Source of the DNA: Ceratorhiza oryzae-sativae
Lineage: Eukaryota; Basidiomycota; Agaricomycetes; Cantharellales; Ceratobasidiaceae
Length of the DNA stretch: 64,000 nt
Reading direction: 5' to 3'
NCBI GenBank assembly: GCA_030998015.1
Contig: JARWMV010000249.1
Location: 868,001-932,000 of the forward strand
The position numbers and the translations under genes are program-made. Below, in pieces: positions 59,100-64,000 of this stretch. Under the pieces are notes generated by a model. It was not told the origin of the DNA. It made no database searches and saw nothing but the letters and a program-made list of their open reading frames with translations. Numbering within the stretch: position 1 is the stretch's first letter; the number at the start of each line of letters is the position of its first letter.

Positions 59100-62000
59100 C
59101 TTCCCCCCTTCAAGGCACGGGGGTCCTGAGGTGCCTTTGGGTGTGACTTGACATAGTCGGCGATGAGTTCTGGTGCGTTCACCAGGTCATCATAGGTTAA
59201 CCATTGTCGCTCATCATAGCCAAGCCACTTGACATAGTATTCAAAGATGTTAGATCTTTTGTTGTATCGTGACTTTATGATCTGTTCCACTTCAAATTCT
59301 TCTTCCCCTTCAGGAGTTACCACAGGTGGTGGTGGGGGAACCTGACAGCCATAGGGGTCGTCTTTATATTTGGTCAGGAGTGAGACGTGAAACACTGGGT
59401 GTATTTTCATGGTTATCGGTAGGTCCAGTTTGTAGGCATGTGTGCCATGTTGTGCTACCACCTTGAATGGTCCAACTCTTTTGTGGGCCAGTTTCCTGGA
59501 GGCCTGCTGTGTCCGTATGTTTTTGGTATCAAGCCAGACTTTGTCTCCAACCTTAATAGCTTCAGGGGTCCAATGCTTCTGGTCATAGTATTCCTTGATC
59601 CTCTGGTTTGCTATTTCCAGGGCTGCCTTAAGTTCGTCATGGCCCTTTTGGAGCCATTCTGCATGGTTGTCCGCTAAAGGGAGTTCTGGTTCCTCCCTGT
59701 CCCCGACTGCTAGCCTTGGGTGGAAACCGTAGTTTGCAAAGAATGGTGATTTGCCAGTTGAGGCGTTGACACCATTATTGTAGGCAAATTCAGCTAATGG
59801 TAGGAGCGAGACCCAGTCGTCTTGTCTGTCTGATACATAGTGTCTGATGTACCCTTCCACTACTTGGTTGGCCTGTTCAGACTGGCCATCTGTCTGAGGG
59901 TGGTATGCTGTGGAGTAGGAGGGTTTTATATCCAGTCGTTTGTATAAGTGCCTTAAGAATTTGGATGCGAAGTTGGGGCCACAGTCTGAGATTGTTTTCC
60001 GTGGTAACCCATGGAGTTTCCATACATATGTTAGGAACAGGTTGGCGCAATCCATAGCACTGGCTTCCGATTGACATGGAATAAAGTGGACCATTTTTGT
60101 CAGGCGATCGACAACTGTAAATATGGCATCAAATCCCTCTGACAGGGGTAGCCCGGTGATCAGATCATAAGTAATTTCCTCCCAAGGTTTTTCTGGTGCA
60201 GGTATTGGGTTTAAGAGCCCTGGGGGAACTTGGTTGCTGTGCTTGTTCCTGATGCATGACTTGCAGTGTGTGACATATTCGTTGACTGATTTTTTCATTG
60301 ATAACCACGTGTATTTGCGATTTAACAGTTCATATGTTCTGAACTGTCCTGGGTGTCCTGCTGCTGGGTTATCGTGACGGCTTTCGATGACCAGTTTGCG
60401 AAGTTCTTTGTTATTTGGGACATAGATTCTGCCTTTGTGTTGTAAGAGTCCTTCGTCCCATTCCCAATCTTTGACCTTCTCATTGTCATCTAGGGCTTTT
60501 AGGACTTTTGATAGGTGTTCGTCCCCTGGGATAGCATCCCTAATGAGTTGTTCTAGGTCATTGTCTGGTGTGATTGCTTGCAGGCATAGTGATTTCAGCT
60601 CCAAAAATTGGTTTTGCGCAAGCAGAGCTTGGCTCTCACCCCCCTCTTTAGGGATGTGTCTTGACAGCCTAGAGAGTATGTCTGCCCAGCCATTCTTCGC
60701 CCCTTCAATATATAGAATCTTGAATTCAAACCTGGATAAGAACTCATGCCACCGTGTGATCCGACCGTTCAGTGGCCGATTTGTCTTCCAATACTCCAAA
60801 TTCTTGTGGTCACAAACAATGTTTACTGGGTGTTCAGCCCCTTCTAGCAAATGACGCCAGTGTTTGAGGGCCTTTATGATTGCCAGCATTTCTTTGTTGT
60901 AGATATCATAATTTCTTTCTGCTGGGACCATTGCCTTGGAGTAATAGGAAATTGGGTGGAGCATTCCGTCCTCCCCATATTGCAATAATACAGCGCCTGT
61001 GGCATAGCCTGAGGCGTCGGTTTCCAAAATGAATGGTTTGTTGGGCTCTGGCTGAATTAGGAGGGGGGCTTCTTTTAATTTTTGCTTCAGCAGATTCCAT
61101 GCTTGATCCCTTTCTTCTGTCCATTCCCATTTTACATCCTTCTTGACAAGTTCATAAAGACATCTTGTAATTTTCGAAAAGTCTTTTATGAAGTGCCTCA
61201 ACCAATTTGCAAACCCCAACCCTTCCAGGACTTCAGTTGGGTTGGTAGGGGTTGGCCATTCAACAGCTTTTTCAACCTTGGCTGGGTCTACTTTAATTCC
61301 CTGGGGAGTCACTACTATTCCCAGGTAATCGACTTCAGTGACATCGAAGACGCATTTTTCCAGAGCGCAATATAGGCCGGCTTTTTGAAGGCGACATAAG
61401 ACTTCCTTGACATGTTCATCGTGTTCTTCCTGGTTTTTGGAGAATACTAATATGTCATCCATATAGATTACCACATAAATGCCCTTGATGTCTTGGAACT
61501 CTTCCCTGATCATGGCCATGAAGGTCCCTGGTGCGTTCTTTTGACCAAATTGCATGACTAAAGGCTCATACAGCCCATATTTGGTCTTAAAAGCTGCTTT
61601 CCATTCGTCCCCTTCCCGAATTCGTATGAGGTTGAAGCCCCACTTTAGATCAAACTTGGTGAATATCTTTGCCCCACGCAGAGTCTCCACAATATCATTG
61701 ATGCGTGGGAGTGGGTACACATTAGAGACTGTCATTTCGTTTAGTCGCTGGTAGTCGATGCACATGCGCAACTTCCCATTCTTCTTTTTGATGAATATGA
61801 CTGGGGATGCCATTGGTGACCTTGAGGGTCTGATATGCCCTGCTTTCAGTTGGCGGTCCAGGGTTTTCCGCAATTCTGCATCTTCCTTGACACCCACGCT
61901 ATATATGGGACCGTGCCTTGGCTTGGCATCTGGTTTTAAATCTATTTCCATATCCCACTTCCTATGGGGTGGTAATGGTTGGACGTCATCTTCTTCAGCG

Positions 62001-62616
62001 AATATTTTCTGGAATTCTTTATATTTTGTTGGGAGGGAGTCTAGGGAGTCCAACTGAAGCTCCTTAGGTTCATTTGCTTGCACATGCAGGGGTTTTGTGA
62101 TGCAGTGCTTCAGGCATATTGGTGAGTTAAACTTCATGTCTTTCCCATCCCAATCAATATCGGGGTTATGGAATTTGAGCCATGACATGCCCAGGACTAA
62201 ATCATTTTTGCCAACGTTCACAACGTAGGCACTGAGGATTTCTCGGTGCTCTTGAATGCACAACTCAAAGGTGCAGTAATGGGTCACAGACCCAGAGTCT
62301 ATCTCCCTTCCATCAATTACCCTCAGTTTCTTGGGTGTTTTTAGGGCGACGGTAGGAATACGGTATTGTTTAACCAAATTTCATGTATAAATACTGATGT
62401 GGCCCCTGAGTCGATCATGGCCCATCCGTTGAATTTTTTCATGTTATATGCAGACTTGCATTCGGGGGTTATGCGCAGAGGGAATGCATGAAAGAAAAAC
62501 TGTAGTTGTGATTGGTTTCCTAACGACATACATTCCATTTCCATATTTTTATTTTCATTATGCGCATTTTGTAACATAGCGCCCAAGACCGCCCCCCTGG
62601 CACGGTTTGAGCTCAT
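59087..62616 (-). CDS. Gypsy chromovirus pol polyprotein
   Basis: The N-terminal piece (62616-62375) holds the aspartic protease motif AMIDSGATSVFIHE. Most of the rest is one open frame of 1,096 codons (62377-59087). Counting from its first residue: RT with KFDLKWG (Asp about 243) and YMDD (305-308), RNase H with TDASG (Asp about 454), integrase with the HHCC zinc region (HPGQF...HCKSC, 670-710), catalytic DLITG and DCGPNF plus HPQTDGQSEQ, and a C-terminal chromodomain (EVEQIIKSR...YYVKWLGYDE). The two pieces meet at a T-run (AAATTTGG on the coding strand, about 62378-62382 here) that is one base short. Pol starts with ATGA overlapping the gag stop. Apart from this break it looks capable of activity. 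Confidence 0.92.
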
Positions 62617-63260
62617 TCTTTTACCGACTCATCGTCGGTTGTTTCTACATCCTCAACCACTGCCTCGTATCCTGACATCTTAGCTGAGGGGCATTTGGCT
62701 GCAATATGGCCCCGTCCTCCACAGTTATAGCAGGTGTTTGTCCCCTTTCCTTTTCCTGCGCTATCCAGATCCATTGCGTCTGGATCCTTTGCCTTTGGGG
62801 CCGCCGGCGGATGGTTGTCCTTCTTTATGTCCTTGAAGGATTCTTGTACGTTGGTATTACTGCCATCGTAACGGACGGTTGGAACCGTGAAGCCCTTTGT
62901 ATTAGGGCCAATGGCTACAATTTGACCTTTTACAGCCCTGCCATCTTTAATCTTGTATATGCGTTCTCCGTTCTTGAATTTCTCCTTTTGGGAGGCGCTT
63001 TGGGGATTATTCGCAGGCCTGCTAGTTGAAGCATTGTTGCTGCTGGACTTATTACCCCCATGAGATGTCCTCTTGCTGCCAAAGGAAATGAGGTGGTGGT
63101 CGATTTCCAGGGCCCACTGTGTGAGCTGGGCAAATGTCTTTGTGCGGGGATCATAGTTTTGGGCCACCATGCTATCTGTTACGTCTGACGACAGACCATC
63201 ATAGAACTGATCACGCATGGCGGCATCGTTGTAGTTGAGGCCTGTGGAATAGAGGTGCTG
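62613..63260 (-). CDS. Gypsy gag, N-terminally truncated
   Basis: Minus strand, reading to TGA at 62615-62613. Contains a capsid-like part (FYDGLSSDVTDSMV, QLTQWALEIDHHL), a Ser/Asn/Lys-rich linker, and a CCHC zinc knuckle CYNCGGRGHIAAKC (about 62690-62730), then an acidic tail ending ESVKE. The 5' part of gag is missing upstream of about 63260. The frame stays open slightly beyond the first Met (63218): STGLNYNDAAMRDQF. Confidence 0.85.
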   Translation of the reverse strand, partial: QHLYSTGLNYNDAAMRDQFYDGLSSDVTDSMVAQNYDPRTKTFAQLTQWALEIDHHLISFGSKRTSHGGNKSSSNNASTSRPANNPQSASQKEKFKNGERIYKIKDGRAVKGQIVAIGPNTKGFTVPTVRYDGSNTNVQESFKDIKKDNHPPAAPKAKDPDAMDLDSAGKGKGTNTCYNCGGRGHIAAKCPSAKMSGYEAVVEDVETTDDESVKE

Positions 63261-64000
63261 TGCCAGGCTCCTGCAGCCAGAACTTGCCAGAATTCTGGCT
63301 AAAATTCCAGCGAATTCCGGTGTGCCAGTTGCCAGTGCAGGTGCCAGAATAGCCTCAAGGGTGCCAGAGTCCTAGGCGGAGTCCTGCAGTACTGGCATAC
63401 CTGCATACCTGCATACCTGAATACTGGCACATTGTCACCTGTACACGACCACCACGGATTGCATATATTAAGCACTCATAAAATGCGCAAAATTCAGCGG
63501 ATCAAATTGTACTTTACTTGATTACAAACGGTTAAGAAATGAGCAGTATCGGCGCAGAATCGTCTAAGAAAAATATTCAGGGGGATGCGCAGATGTTCAA
63601 GCTCGCTATCCTGAGCTCTATTGGGGCGATATACATACTAATCGACTCGTCTCACTGAGAGGAATCGAATGCACATATTTTCATAATAAACGAACGCTTT
63701 TATCGAAAGTTATCAGCGATATAAAGGGGGAAACCCCTGAACAGCGCCACAAGCGCTAGTGAAACCAGCCGTGCAAACCTCGCTCCCTTGCGCGGAGTCG
63801 ATGCGCATTATCATAAGGACTCTATATACCAAAAACCAGCCTGATTGAAGGTGTTTTAGCTGGTGAAACTGGGGGAACAGCGCCCCTGATGCTGAAAACC
63901 CCCTGAAATGCGCCATGGACACCCACACAGTGCTATTCTGGCTTTCTTAGTATCACAGACAGATTCAGGGATGCTTATTGCCCTATCTCAGGTACCTGAA
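63261..64000. repeat. Another repeat joined to the gypsy gag; no gene
   Basis: The sequence changes character at about 63255-63262. It has recurrent tgccag words, a perfect palindrome gccagaattctggc (63286-63299) and three copies of gcatacct (63394-63419). The remainder, 63420-64000, has no gene and no recognisable domain (a 71-codon open frame at 63713-63928 is unsupported). Probably another element inserted into, or recombined with, the gypsy copy. Confidence 0.5.

Larger units (their letters stand above)
58724..63260 (-). mobile_element. Ty3/gypsy chromovirus, 5' truncated in this window
   Basis: Minus-strand element: 3' LTR 58724-59099, pol 59087-62616, gag 62613-63260. Order PR-RT-RNase H-integrase-chromodomain marks the Tf2-like chromovirus group. 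The coding part is nearly intact, unlike the older relics next to it, so it is the youngest insertion here. Its gag 5' part and 5' LTR are missing: other repeat sequence starts at about 63255. Confidence 0.88.

Overview
The window reads as nuclear DNA of a basidiomycete fungus, most likely an Agaricomycete close to Rhizoctonia/Thanatephorus. This is inferred from gene content and style: many 50-70 nt introns, a CaaX lipopeptide pheromone-type ORF, DUF3455 secreted proteins, a MYND protein of a type expanded in that lineage, a laccase, and Tc1, copia and gypsy (chromovirus) transposons. No bacterial operons, rRNA, tRNA or CRISPR were found.

Layout. 1-621 is a near-perfect palindrome with arms of at least 271 bp. 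About 170 bp beyond it (793-897) is a 34-codon ORF ending in a CaaX box, a candidate mating-pheromone precursor with its own TATA box. 3104-7593 is an intact TRK-type potassium transporter. 8215-11090 holds two tandem DUF3455 secreted proteins. 11414-12480 (minus) is a bZIP regulator, followed by about 4 kb without a credible gene. 16605-19463 is a calpain with a ZZ finger. 20089-37067 holds a duplicated module: P450, LTR-like repeat, GH29 alpha-L-fucosidase, then the same order again. 37763-39602 is a MYND protein, 40327-43599 a LtrA-family membrane protein, 44489-46203 an SRF1-like membrane protein. After a gene-poor 4.2 kb comes a multicopper oxidase (50446-52895), a truncated MFS transporter (53475-54558), and then a transposon graveyard to the end of the window: decayed Tc1 copy, CpG-poor AT-rich relics, and a gypsy chromovirus inserted into a copia element.

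How the genes relate. Secreted or cell-surface degradative enzymes (fucosidases, multicopper oxidase), P450s, membrane transporters and a transcription factor sit together with no evident single pathway. The only clear co-inherited unit is the duplicated P450-fucosidase pair.

Caution on reading frames. At least nine otherwise well-conserved coding exons break by exactly one base, nearly always a missing base in a short G, T or A run. This affects DUF3455-2, calpain, P450-A, MYND, LtrA, laccase and gypsy pol. Neighbouring genes (TRK, DUF3455-1, bZIP, P450-B, both fucosidases) are intact. I consider unresolved homopolymer errors in the assembly more likely than simultaneous pseudogenisation, but the sequence alone cannot decide.
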